IMG/VR virus record: IMGVR_UViG_3300027844_001828
Location: 171,625-235,624 of that record
Strand: one strand, 5' to 3'
DNA from: a virus
Length of the DNA stretch: 64,000 nucleotides
Below are positions 1-8,017 of the stretch, one piece after another. Made by a program: the position numbers and the translations under genes. The stretch's first letter is position 1. Each line of letters begins with the position of its first letter. The notes beneath the pieces were generated by a model. That model searched no databases and was not told the origin of the DNA. It saw only the letters and a program-made list of their open reading frames with translations.

Positions 1-1458
1 GCGGCGAGTGTCAATTCAGCCACGGATGTGTTGCGCCTTGCAATTGGATTGTCCGATGGTGACATAACCATGCGAACCAACACGCCATTTAGAAACTTTA
101 CGCGGAAGGAAAGACGTTTCTTGCTCACCTTGATTGAAAATCAGAATGATTGTGAGGAAGACATCGCTATGGACAAGAATCGTTGGAAGAAGCTTTTAAA
201 CAGATTGCATCCAGGCGATTATAAGAATGCTTTCCCGAATGTGGTGAAGGCAAATAACAACTTGTACAACAACAACGTTGTCAGCTTCAATTCAAAGCTT
301 GAGAAATATCTTGAGACTGAAGACGCATACGCTCTCGTTCTTCTTAAGAGCAGACCCGGTGTCTTTGCAAGAAGATTGTCTCACGCTATTTCAATATTTG
401 GAAGCGCGGCCATCGACGCTTTCGCAGAAATTTGTCCAAAGCTCACGGTTATTAAACTCCTTAAGGTGAAGAAGTTCTTTTCAACCTTGAAGGAAAGAAA
501 TCATCTTGTTTATCCGCCGAAGAGTAATTGGGCCAAGTTGCAGATCGTTGAAAACTCAAAGGCGATACGTCACAATCCACAGGTCATAACTCTTATTGGG
601 AAGATCGACGATGCTCTTAATGAGAAGATGAGTGGAATTTCTGTCAATCTTGATTCCAGAACGAGTCTCGTTAAAATCCAGGGCAACGACTCTGAATTAA
701 CGAACTATGGTCGTGGAACCGTGTTCCCGATTCCAGAGAATATTAATTTCATCAGAAGCGCAAGCTATTGGGAATTACCTGACACTTTTAACAATTGGTA
801 CGACAATGGTTGGAACTTCTTTAACAAGGATTGGAAGGAAAAGGGCGCGTGTTGCTGGGCGAATATGACTTTCGCCAGAAAGGGATGCGCATTCTCTGGC
901 GATCCAACCAACTCAAAGACTGCTGACGGAAAGGCGTGTCAAATGATCGACTTGTACATTGACAAGTTGTTAGCTTTTGGAGTACGTTATGCTGTTTGGA
1001 ATGTCTTGTGCTATTCTCATAAGAAGTTCAGCGAGGCCACTGAGGTCTTTGGTGCGCTTCAATGGGGTGAGGCTCCGCAAAAGGGTAAGCTCTTCGAGCC
1101 AAGCCGTTGCCAACTCTCATTTCCAATTACTGGTGAATGCTATACCAAGTATATCGCATACATTGACTTGGAGAAGCGTGAACTTGTCTACATGGACGCT
1201 AACTTCAAGGCTGACGTTTCTTCCGCAAAGGAAAATGGTCGTATGCTTTCAGAAGTAATGCCAGCCTACATTGAATACTTGAATTCGTTGCCGAGCGTGT
1301 TCGATCTCTTCTCACATGCGAAGCAGGACGTGAATGGGACCGCTGTAGCCTATGACGATAGCAATATCGATATCAAGGGCACAAGTGCCTATGTATTCAA
1401 TCCGACAAATGAGAACAACTCGTTCGAGCAGCTTGAAGTCGCCAAATTTTTATCTTAA
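1..1458 (+). CDS. TerD-like domain protein, 5' end outside window
   Basis: The frame is already open at base 1, so the start lies upstream; an internal ATG at 28 has no clear ribosome binding site. The N-terminal half is basic and I do not recognise it. The C-terminal part (about residues 240-420 counted from the ATG at 28) alternates hydrophobic strands with an FSGDPTN loop, then MIDLYIDKL, VRYAVWNVLCYS and YIAYIDLEKRELVYMD. This pattern resembles the TerD calcium-binding stress-response family, which has an SGD loop followed by an aspartate-rich strand and a V(R/K)xxVF strand. TerD proteins are linked to tellurite, phage and envelope stress responses. The TerD link rests on pattern only. 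The gene ends just before a palindrome and promoter at 1461-1505, so it probably closes an upstream operon. Confidence 0.55.
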   Translation, partial: AASVNSATDVLRLAIGLSDGDITMRTNTPFRNFTRKERRFLLTLIENQNDCEEDIAMDKNRWKKLLNRLHPGDYKNAFPNVVKANNNLYNNNVVSFNSKLEKYLETEDAYALVLLKSRPGVFARRLSHAISIFGSAAIDAFAEICPKLTVIKLLKVKKFFSTLKERNHLVYPPKSNWAKLQIVENSKAIRHNPQVITLIGKIDDALNEKMSGISVNLDSRTSLVKIQGNDSELTNYGRGTVFPIPENINFIRSASYWELPDTFNNWYDNGWNFFNKDWKEKGACCWANMTFARKGCAFSGDPTNSKTADGKACQMIDLYIDKLLAFGVRYAVWNVLCYSHKKFSEATEVFGALQWGEAPQKGKLFEPSRCQLSFPITGECYTKYIAYIDLEKRELVYMDANFKADVSSAKENGRMLSEVMPAYIEYLNSLPSVFDLFSHAKQDVNGTAVAYDDSNIDIKGTSAYVFNPTNENNSFEQLEVAKFLS

Positions 1459-1460
1459 TT

Positions 1461-1475
1461 GGTTATCTGATAACC
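1461..1475. promoter_or_regulatory. 15-bp palindrome beside promoter
   Basis: GGTTATC and GATAACC flank a single T, giving a perfect inverted repeat that ends 2 bp before the -35 box at 1478. Its position suits a repressor or activator operator; its size is too small for a strong terminator. Confidence 0.4.
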
Positions 1476-1477
1476 AC

Positions 1478-1505
1478 TTGAAATTTTCTGAAACCATGTT
1501 ATGAT
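1478..1505 (+). promoter_or_regulatory. Sigma70-like promoter
   Basis: TTGAAA at 1478-1483 and TATGAT at 1500-1505 are separated by 16 bp. It would transcribe the HNH gene at 1529, whose AGGAGG site lies at 1517-1522. Confidence 0.6.
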
Positions 1506-1528
1506 AATAAGGTAACAGGAGGATCAGG

Positions 1529-1870
1529 ATGGGTAAAGGTAAAAAAGAAATCAGGTGATTATTCCGGTCTTCGGTATTTAAGCGTGACGACTATACATGT
1601 GTATGTTGCAAGGTCATTGGGGATGTAGACGCACATCATATTATAGATCGGAATCACTTTCCTGACGGCGGTTATGTCATAGACAACGGGATTACCCCAT
1701 GTCCAGATTGTCACATCTTGGCAGAAGTTTATCACGATGGCGATGGCAGGGAGTATTCAGAAGGGAAGCACCCTCTCGACTTGTTAAAGGCAATAGGGTC
1801 TTCATTTATAGACAACCCACCGTGTTCATGTAACAACTGTGTTGTTTGTGATCACTTTATAAGAAAGTGA
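1529..1870 (+). pseudogene. HNH endonuclease with an in-frame UGA
   Basis: An ATG at 1529 follows a strong AGGAGG. The frame meets TGA at codon 10 (1556-1558) and then stays open in the same frame to TGA at 1868. After the stop the protein shows a classic HNH fold: VFKRDDYTCVCC (first CxxC), DAHHIIDRNHFPDGG (HH plus Arg), NGITPCPDCH (second CxxC and the last His). A Cys-rich tail (CSCNNC) follows. No ATG, GTG or TTG lies between the stop and the first zinc Cys pair, so the domain can only be made by readthrough of UGA, or the gene is dead. A Trp at this place would read naturally. HNH nucleases act as free-standing homing or packaging-associated nicking enzymes in phages. Confidence 0.7.
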
Positions 1871-1877
1871 GGCTTAC

Positions 1878-3851
1878 ATGAAAAAAATTAATCGTGACGA
1901 GTTGATCGGTAAGATTAAGGAAAGAGAGTCGAAGCTTGAAAACGCTTCGATTGAACTCAAAAAACATTTCGTTGGTCTTAATCCAACAATCGATGAAATA
2001 ATCGATTCAATAAGAGTCTGGTACATTATGCCAGAAATTATCACACATCCGGTAATCGTAAATCTTTGGGGAATGACTGGAGTTGGGAAAACCGATTTGA
2101 TTCGTCGCCTTGTACAGCTTCTTGATCTTAGTGATCGTTTTCTTGAAATGCCAATGGACATTGAAGACACAAGTAACTTCCACTGGCACAGTTCAATTCA
2201 AGGTGTTCTTGGATGTAGCAGTCTTGAGCCCGAAACTCCAGGCGTTGTTCTCTTTGACGAATTCCAACGTTATCGCACCATTGACGAGCATGGCCATGAG
2301 CGTACCGATCTTAAGAGGTTTCAAGATATTTGGACCCTTCTTAGCGATGGAAAGTTTTCAAACTCCGGCAAGGGTAAGAATGAGATCCTTGAGATGTTAA
2401 TGGACACTCTTTATTATGAAGAGAGAAGTGGAGACGACGACGCCGATGTAGAGCCCCCTATTGAACATGGTAATTTGACAACTAAGAGTAAGAACAAGAA
2501 AAATAAGGAAGTCAGCACTAAGAAGCGCTTTAGCTTCAGTTTCTATTCTGCCAAATCATTAAAGAAGACTCTCAGAATCCCTGACACCATTGAAACCATA
2601 ATGAAATGGACCGCCGAAACCAAAAAGAAGAAAATCATGGAGGCAATGGAAAGAGATGATATCCTTCATGGTGAAAGCTATTCCCAACTTTTGATTTTCA
2701 TTTGTGGTAATCTTGATTCTGCATTCTGGATGGCCTCCCGCGCTGAAGATGCAGATACCGATGCAGATATCTTGCACAAGCGAAGTCTTGATATTAACAC
2801 AATAGATATCCGCACTTCATTGAAAACGAGATTCAGGTATGAACAGATTGCCCGACTTGGCAATACTCATATCATTTATCCGTGCTTGTCTTCAAAATCT
2901 TACCGGGAACTTATTTCTAGAAAGATCATAGACGCAACCAATAGTTTTAAGGCAAGCACCGACATTGACATCAAAGTTGATCGTTCGGTAAACAATGTGA
3001 TATACAGAAATGGGGTGTTCCCCGCTCAAGGTGTAAGGCCAGTATTTAGTACGATCAACAGTTTGTTTACAACTTCAATGCCACCATTTATCATGGCGGC
3101 GCTCTTAGAAGACTGTAATCAAATTGACGTATCCTTCAAAGACAACAAAATGGTTTGTAAAATACGCGATCAAAATCTCAGTAAGAAGGTGACCTGTAGT
3201 ATTGACAATATTAAGGGCAAGACTTCTGAGGAACAAAAGCATCTCGTGGCGTTGCACGAAGCTTCACATGCTGTTGTTTATATGTTGAAGTTTGGCGTTG
3301 CGCCATGTCAGATTAAAAGTAATATATCAATGTTCTCTGGCGGCTTTGTAATGCCACACTCTATGTTAGAGTCAAAGAATATCTTGATAAGCTTGATTCA
3401 GGTTTATCTTGCTGGCCGTCTCGGTGAAATCGCATTTTTTGGTGACGGGATGACCTCGTCAGGGTGCGCTTCCGATCTTATGGAAGCAACTAAGTTGGCC
3501 AGTAAAATGCTCCGTCGTTACGGCATGGGTGATAGCTTGTCAGTTGTTGTGACATCTAACTTTGAAGATGCCAGTCTTCTTAATCTTGATGTTGACGGAA
3601 CAAACAAAGATATTGATTTGATACTTGACAATCGAGCCAAGGAAACGTCTATTATCATTAACGAAAATTTATCCTTCATTGGCGCAATCGCTGATGAATT
3701 GATGAGAAAGAATGGTGAGATGACAGATAAAGAGGTCGCTAAAATAGCCGAAGAGTTTTGTGAAAATAAAATTGAGTGTCTCCCAGCTGATCATAAAATC
3801 ACTGAGAGTTATGTTGATAAGTATAATGAGAGGCGAACGGATGAAAATTAA
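1878..3851 (+). CDS. AAA+ / FtsH-like M41 metalloprotease
   Basis: This 657-residue protein has an AAA-type ATPase domain with Walker A GMTGVGKT (residues 65-72) and Walker B VVLFDE (123-128), then a charged Lys-rich linker. The C-terminal part has the zinc motif HEASH (460-464). Downstream, VYLAGRLGEIAFF, a TSSGCASDL stretch and ATKLA...RRYGMG match the order of the FtsH peptidase family M41, where an Asp in the second block is the third zinc ligand. Unlike FtsH there is no obvious N-terminal membrane segment and the ATPase has long inserts, so it may be a soluble ATP-dependent protease working on phage or host proteins. It starts 7 bp after the HNH frame and overlaps the next gene by 11 bp, which suggests co-transcription. 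The function is inferred from family; I am confident about both domains. Confidence 0.85.
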   Translation: MKKINRDELIGKIKERESKLENASIELKKHFVGLNPTIDEIIDSIRVWYIMPEIITHPVIVNLWGMTGVGKTDLIRRLVQLLDLSDRFLEMPMDIEDTSNFHWHSSIQGVLGCSSLEPETPGVVLFDEFQRYRTIDEHGHERTDLKRFQDIWTLLSDGKFSNSGKGKNEILEMLMDTLYYEERSGDDDADVEPPIEHGNLTTKSKNKKNKEVSTKKRFSFSFYSAKSLKKTLRIPDTIETIMKWTAETKKKKIMEAMERDDILHGESYSQLLIFICGNLDSAFWMASRAEDADTDADILHKRSLDINTIDIRTSLKTRFRYEQIARLGNTHIIYPCLSSKSYRELISRKIIDATNSFKASTDIDIKVDRSVNNVIYRNGVFPAQGVRPVFSTINSLFTTSMPPFIMAALLEDCNQIDVSFKDNKMVCKIRDQNLSKKVTCSIDNIKGKTSEEQKHLVALHEASHAVVYMLKFGVAPCQIKSNISMFSGGFVMPHSMLESKNILISLIQVYLAGRLGEIAFFGDGMTSSGCASDLMEATKLASKMLRRYGMGDSLSVVVTSNFEDASLLNLDVDGTNKDIDLILDNRAKETSIIINENLSFIGAIADELMRKNGEMTDKEVAKIAEEFCENKIECLPADHKITESYVDKYNERRTDEN

Positions 3852-4011
3852 AGAACTCCAAGAATTAGTCAATGGTAGATTCATTGACGCCTTTGGCAGA
3901 ACACCACTTCGGCAGCGACAGGAAGATATTTTGGGCGAGGCGATTGAACTCAAAAACGCAACAGATATTACGAATCTCAGAGAAGAGACGGGGGATTTGC
4001 TTCAACAATGA
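3841..4011 (+). CDS. MazG-like N-terminal fragment
   Basis: The 56-residue product has an acidic helix pattern (EDILGEAIELKNATDI and NLREETGDLLQQ) that resembles the metal-binding EExxD half of MazG-type NTP pyrophosphatases. It stops at TGA 4009-4011 within an ATGA overlap with the next gene. The first 35 residues of that next gene (GWSVEELVQSTLNKTERR) read like the missing last helices of a MazG domain. The two frames may therefore be one domain split by a frameshift, or two subunits made by coupled translation. Confidence 0.5.
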   Translation: MKIKELQELVNGRFIDAFGRTPLRQRQEDILGEAIELKNATDITNLREETGDLLQQ

Positions 4012-4718
4012 TGTTGTGTAGTGAGTCTGGCTGGTCAGTAGAAGAGCTTGTGCAGTCAACTCTTAATAAGACAGAGAGAAGAAAGGAGCAATACCACACG
4101 TTGGGGAGAAAGACAAAGGTCGCTCTTCTTGGTGGGGCTTTTAATCCGCCTACGATTGGCCACTTAAGGCTTGCACAGTTCATTCTCGATACAAGTAAGA
4201 ACTTCGATGAGGTTTGGTTTGTACCGTGTTATCAGCACATGTATAACAAAGAACTCGTTACACCAGAGCATAGATTGGCTATGTGTAACTTGTTATGCGC
4301 TAACGATTGCAGAATAAAGACATTTGATTATGAGATCAAAAATCAATTACGTGGTGAGACTTACCATTTTGTAAAGAGATTGCTTGATGAAGACTTTGCA
4401 AAAGACCAATATGATTTTAGTATGATAATTGGGTTGGACAATGCTAACACATTTGATAAGTGGGTGAACTACGAAGATCTTGAGAAGATGATGCGCTTTG
4501 TCGTGGTGTCTCGACAAGGGACCGAAAGAGATGAGTCTGTAGACTGGTACTTAAAGCCACCACACATTTATCTTTACAGTGGTGGTGATGTCCCAGAGAT
4601 ATCTTCAACGGAAATCAGAAGGTGTATCGTCGAAGACGACACATCACAAGCCGCTTACGTTAAAGAGTTCATGGATGATGGGGTATGGAAATACCTTTGT
4701 GATAACGAACTTTATTGA
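4008..4718 (+). CDS. NMN/NaMN adenylyltransferase (NadD-like) with MazG-like N-terminal tail
   Basis: Residues 36-236 form a nucleotidyltransferase of the NadD/NadM class: VALLGGAFNPPTIGH (about 38-52) carries the (H/T)xGH catalytic signature, and ISSTEIRR near residue 204 is the ISSTxIR motif that closes the active site. Such enzymes join ATP to (nicotinate) nicotinamide mononucleotide to make NAD(H) or its acid precursor. The first 35 residues are not part of this fold and continue the MazG-like helices of the preceding gene. The ATG overlaps the previous stop (ATGA), so translation is probably coupled. NAD synthesis fits with the PARP at 9228-10670, an NAD consumer. A strong terminator follows at 4731. 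Confidence 0.85.
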   Translation: MMLCSESGWSVEELVQSTLNKTERRKEQYHTLGRKTKVALLGGAFNPPTIGHLRLAQFILDTSKNFDEVWFVPCYQHMYNKELVTPEHRLAMCNLLCANDCRIKTFDYEIKNQLRGETYHFVKRLLDEDFAKDQYDFSMIIGLDNANTFDKWVNYEDLEKMMRFVVVSRQGTERDESVDWYLKPPHIYLYSGGDVPEISSTEIRRCIVEDDTSQAAYVKEFMDDGVWKYLCDNELY

Positions 4719-4730
4719 ATTAAGGCATAG

Positions 4731-4768
4731 AAAAGGGGCGGCAATTACTTGCCGCCCCTTTTTATTTA
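4731..4768. terminator. Bidirectional intrinsic terminator
   Basis: A 14-bp perfect stem (AAAAGGGGCGGCAA and its complement) encloses a 4-nt loop TTAC and is flanked by A and T runs. It lies between convergent genes (4008-4718 + and 4783-5130 -) and can stop both. Confidence 0.9.
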
Positions 4769-4782
4769 AGCTTGTCTTAAGA

Positions 4783-5130
4783 TTAGCTTGAGCTTGAGCT
4801 TGAACTTGAAGCAATGCTCTCTGGCAATTCAACGTCCAGGTTGGTCTTAAGTCTGAAACGATAATCAATTTCGGCGATCATCGAATCACTAATTGTTGAA
4901 TACTGCCCATTGTCCATAATCCCTTCAAGGAAAAACTTAAGACTTTGGAATCCCGCATCGACAACAGCTGTGCCGCCAACGTCAAGGTATTCATATGATG
5001 TTTGCAATTTTCCAGCGGTCACGAGGGAAGTCAAAAAAGTCACAATTTCATCGACAGTTGGACTGCTGTTGAAACTATTGTCATTGTCATGATCAGCCAT
5101 CGCTGCTAATGTGTTGTATATTAGGCTCAT
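4783..5130 (-). CDS. Small protein with poly-serine C-terminus
   Basis: The 115-residue product starts after AAGGAG on the - strand (about 5141-5136). It has no recognised domain. Residues 1-105 are acidic and of mixed helical/strand character, and the chain ends with eight serines. The same poly-Ser habit appears in the larger - strand protein at 6186-7847, so both may belong to one virion or surface assembly, with Ser runs acting as flexible linkers. Function unknown. Confidence 0.65.
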   Translation of the reverse strand: MSLIYNTLAAMADHDNDNSFNSSPTVDEIVTFLTSLVTAGKLQTSYEYLDVGGTAVVDAGFQSLKFFLEGIMDNGQYSTISDSMIAEIDYRFRLKTNLDVELPESIASSSSSSSS

Positions 5131-5296
5131 TCTTTAGTCTCCTTTTTAAATTAAGGCTATATAACCGTCCAATGTATGAAATCGGTCTTCATAAAATGAA
5201 TATACTCGATCAAAGTGCCTGTACCCTTTAATTAGACAAGTTTTTTCATGGTATTATAAAGGTATTGTTAAAAAGAAATTAGAAATAAATTTTATT

Positions 5297-5815
5297 ATGG
5301 AAGAACCTGAAGTACAAACCAATAAAAAGAAGTATAAAATAGTCATCTGGATAATCACAACTGTGATGCTTCCAGTCATCGGCTATCTCGCTATATTCCT
5401 TATCCAATCAACCCTTCAATTGTCTAAAGATATGTCAGCTGTTCAAACAGAGATCACTACTCTGAAAGAAGATAGCGATTCAGACAAGGCTATGTGGGCG
5501 ACACTGTCCGAGCATAGAAAGAGCCTCGCGGCCATGGAAACCAAATTGGCGGTGATGAAAAGTCTTACTAAGAACATCGATTCAAACAGAAATATCAATG
5601 TCACCATTAGTGGATTGAAGGGAAATGATTTCACCGCTTTCCCATTAGTCACACCTGATAATGCATTAATGCCTTCACCAGAAGCGCAAGGCCCAATAGG
5701 AGACGAGTTTCCAGAAGGGCTTATTGAAAAGCTTGAAGATTTTAATATGATTCAGCAAGAATCAGAAATTGACTTTAGGCAAAGAACTATGATGGAATAC
5801 GAGCAGAAAAATTAG
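5297..5815 (+). CDS. Membrane-anchored coiled-coil protein
   Basis: The 172-residue product has a Lys-rich start, one transmembrane helix (about residues 14-35, VIWIITTVMLPVIGYLAIFL) and then a long charged helical region with coiled-coil character (about 40-95). The tail is acidic. The layout, N-terminal anchor plus periplasmic coil, resembles i-spanins or phage membrane tethers, but no family match is certain. It is a lone + gene facing two - strand genes. Confidence 0.6.
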   Translation: MEEPEVQTNKKKYKIVIWIITTVMLPVIGYLAIFLIQSTLQLSKDMSAVQTEITTLKEDSDSDKAMWATLSEHRKSLAAMETKLAVMKSLTKNIDSNRNINVTISGLKGNDFTAFPLVTPDNALMPSPEAQGPIGDEFPEGLIEKLEDFNMIQQESEIDFRQRTMMEYEQKN

Positions 5816-6181
5816 CTATTTCAGCATCTTATGGAATGTTTCGCCATAAGTTTTCTTTGCGTAGTCAAGATAAGGCGTGATTTCATTCACTCCAACCACT
5901 TTAAGGGGCCTTCTGAATTGTTTTATCTTTGATTGGCTCTTCTTATCAAGCTTGCCCTTAATCTCTATATACTCGCCGTCTATGATGAAATCAGGGTAGT
6001 ATTTACGCTTCTTACCATAGTACTTATAAACAAAGCCACGATTATTGCGCTTTATGTCGGTCCCATGATCAAGATGATATAAGAGAAAGGCCAATTCCCA
6101 GGAGCTATCACACCAGATACGTTTATAGTATCCGCAATGCCCCCAACTCCACTTCTTTTGTCTTTTCCTATCGAACTTCAA
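5816..6181 (-). CDS. PD-(D/E)XK-like nuclease
   Basis: The 121-residue basic protein contains SSWELAFLLYHLDHG near residue 27, YYPDFIIDGEYIEIKGK near 60-76, and a later Lys-rich helix. An early Glu, then PD followed by ExK at 10-15 residues' distance, is the catalytic layout of the PD-(D/E)XK nuclease fold found in phage homing and Holliday-type endonucleases. It lies 4 bp downstream of the Ser-rich gene on the same strand. Its stop abuts the convergent + gene, with no terminator between. Such compact nucleases are often mobile passengers next to structural genes. Confidence 0.65.
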   Translation of the reverse strand: MKFDRKRQKKWSWGHCGYYKRIWCDSSWELAFLLYHLDHGTDIKRNNRGFVYKYYGKKRKYYPDFIIDGEYIEIKGKLDKKSQSKIKQFRRPLKVVGVNEITPYLDYAKKTYGETFHKMLK

Positions 6182-6185
6182 GGGA

Positions 6186-7847
6186 TTAACCGCTTGAACT
6201 GCTTGAGCAACTACTTGAACTGCTTGAGCAACTACTTGAACTTGAACTACTGTTACATGCCGCCGCAGTTATAGTACAGCCACCACCATATCCATTATAG
6301 GCACCAGTGGCTGGAGAGGTTCCAGAATCGAACACGTAGCAACGTGGATTATCTCCTCCGTATGAGTTTTCATTAGCAAGAATCCATAATCCACCATCAT
6401 AGTCACTGTAGAACAGTCTAAATAATTCATTGTTGTCTCTATGGGTATAAATCCAACGACTTCCACCTGTTACAAATGACAACGTTGATGTTTGCCAGTA
6501 TCCTTTACCACCAGTTGCACAGTAGATTCCAGAATATTCATCTGCGGTTCCAGTGACCTTATATGCTTGTTCGATAATTGAATCGGCAGAACTCGAACTG
6601 CATGAGCAGCTTGAGCTACTTGACGGTGAAGGGTCAAGGGACATGCTACTACTACTACTGCTTAAGCTACTTGAGCTACTTGAGCTACCACATGCTGCTG
6701 TAATTAATGTGAGGTCATCATTTCCCCAAACTCCAATTGGAGGCGAGTCGGCACTAAAAGGGATCGATACGGCTTTGTTAAAACCATTATATGTACTTGG
6801 AGCAAGAACCCATCTTCCCACTTCTCTTTCTTCATAAAATAAGATCTTGGTGGCATCGGCGGCGTTTTCATAAACGAACTTGCTTCCGCCAGCAACAAAT
6901 GCACCATCTAAGAAATAGGCGACATGATCAGGGCAGTAGACGCCATTGTATCCAGAGGTTTCAAATCCGGTTATCTTATATGATTGGGCTCCAAACGGAT
7001 CGACGCTGGAACTACTTGAGCTACTAACCCAACTTGAACATGAGCTTGAACTACATGAGTTTGAACTTGATGAAACCCAACTTGAACAAGATGAGCTTGA
7101 GGAACTTGAGGAAGATGATGAGCAACTACATGAGCAACTGCTTGATGAACTTGAGGATGAGCTACCACATGTTGCCGTTGCAATTACTGCGCTCCCGTCC
7201 CATGATCCAGTGGGTGGAGTCGTTCCATTGTCTTGTATTAAATCTATTTCGTTTTGGCCGTCATATAAATCTTCATTTGCCAATATCCACCATCCACCAG
7301 CATAATTGTTGTAAAACAAGAACAAATCATTAGTTGGATCTTGATATCTCAATCTGCTTCCACCAGATACCCATGAACCGTGATCATAATAACCAGAGTC
7401 AAAGGCGCAATAAACACCGTTCTGAGCTTGGGTTAAACCACCAACACTAAATGCTGATACAGCAAGATTGTCGAGGGAGCTTGAAGAGCTTGAGCAGCTA
7501 CATGATGAGGAAGAACTTTGGGAAACTGAGGAACATGAGCTACTTGAGCTTGAACAATCGACATTTTGTGTTATGGTAAGACCACCGTCACCCCAGACAC
7601 CGGGTGGCGGCACTAAGGCGGAATGCTTCAGATTAGTGTATTGATTGAAGCCGTTGTAACTTTGAGCTATGGTCCATCTATTAATAGTACCGTAAATCTC
7701 ATAAAAAATCTGCTTGGTGGCGTCATCTCTATTGTTATAGATTTGTCTTGTCCCACCGCCAACGAAGGCTCCGCTTTCATAGTACCCTAAAGAGTCTTCA
7801 CAATAGACACCATCAAAACCAGTTGAATTGCTAATTCGTATAGCCAT
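6186..7847 (-). CDS. Repeat protein with four ~95-residue domains joined by Ser/Cys-rich linkers
   Basis: The 553-residue product starts after GGAGG on the - strand. It is built from four related domains (about residues 1-95, 128-230, 285-390 and 420-530). Each has a GVYC motif near the start, a G(G/S)xR/K(F/W)xY turn, an aromatic RW(I/V)LA strand and a final PP/PA-x-G-x-W/Y block. Linkers of 15-45 residues are almost pure serine with scattered cysteines. Paired Cys residues within domains suggest disulphides and therefore an extracellular or virion-surface place, such as a fibre or decoration protein. The repeats look like a carbohydrate-binding or adhesive module, but I cannot name the family. 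Confidence 0.7.
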   Translation of the reverse strand: MAIRISNSTGFDGVYCEDSLGYYESGAFVGGGTRQIYNNRDDATKQIFYEIYGTINRWTIAQSYNGFNQYTNLKHSALVPPPGVWGDGGLTITQNVDCSSSSSSCSSVSQSSSSSCSCSSSSSSLDNLAVSAFSVGGLTQAQNGVYCAFDSGYYDHGSWVSGGSRLRYQDPTNDLFLFYNNYAGGWWILANEDLYDGQNEIDLIQDNGTTPPTGSWDGSAVIATATCGSSSSSSSSSCSCSCSSSSSSSSSSSCSSWVSSSSNSCSSSSCSSWVSSSSSSSVDPFGAQSYKITGFETSGYNGVYCPDHVAYFLDGAFVAGGSKFVYENAADATKILFYEEREVGRWVLAPSTYNGFNKAVSIPFSADSPPIGVWGNDDLTLITAACGSSSSSSSLSSSSSSMSLDPSPSSSSSCSCSSSSADSIIEQAYKVTGTADEYSGIYCATGGKGYWQTSTLSFVTGGSRWIYTHRDNNELFRLFYSDYDGGLWILANENSYGGDNPRCYVFDSGTSPATGAYNGYGGGCTITAAACNSSSSSSSCSSSSSSCSSSSSG

Positions 7848-7941
7848 GTAAAAAATTTCCTCCGCTTGGGCTCAAGCCATTCTAAAAAGTTATAGTGTCT
7901 TAGTATTTCGCTATATTTCTGCTTGTTCCCTTCCTGAGAGC

Positions 7942-7970
7942 TTGACAGACACCACAAGTGGTGCTATATT
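7942..7970 (+). promoter_or_regulatory. Promoter with operator in spacer
   Basis: TTGACA at 7942-7947 and TATATT at 7965-7970 are 17 bp apart. The spacer holds a perfect palindrome ACCACAAGTGGT (7951-7962), well placed for a repressor to block RNA polymerase. It drives the gene at 8018, in a divergent region facing the Ser-rich gene. Confidence 0.7.
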
Positions 7971-8017
7971 CCTCTAATTTGTAACAATATTACGACACGA
8001 CCGCTTAAGGACATATT

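Noticed and set aside
6553-7333. Plus-strand frames rich in Leu and Glu across 6.5-7.3 kb
   Set aside because: They are antisense shadows of the poly-serine linkers of the - strand gene at 6186-7847.
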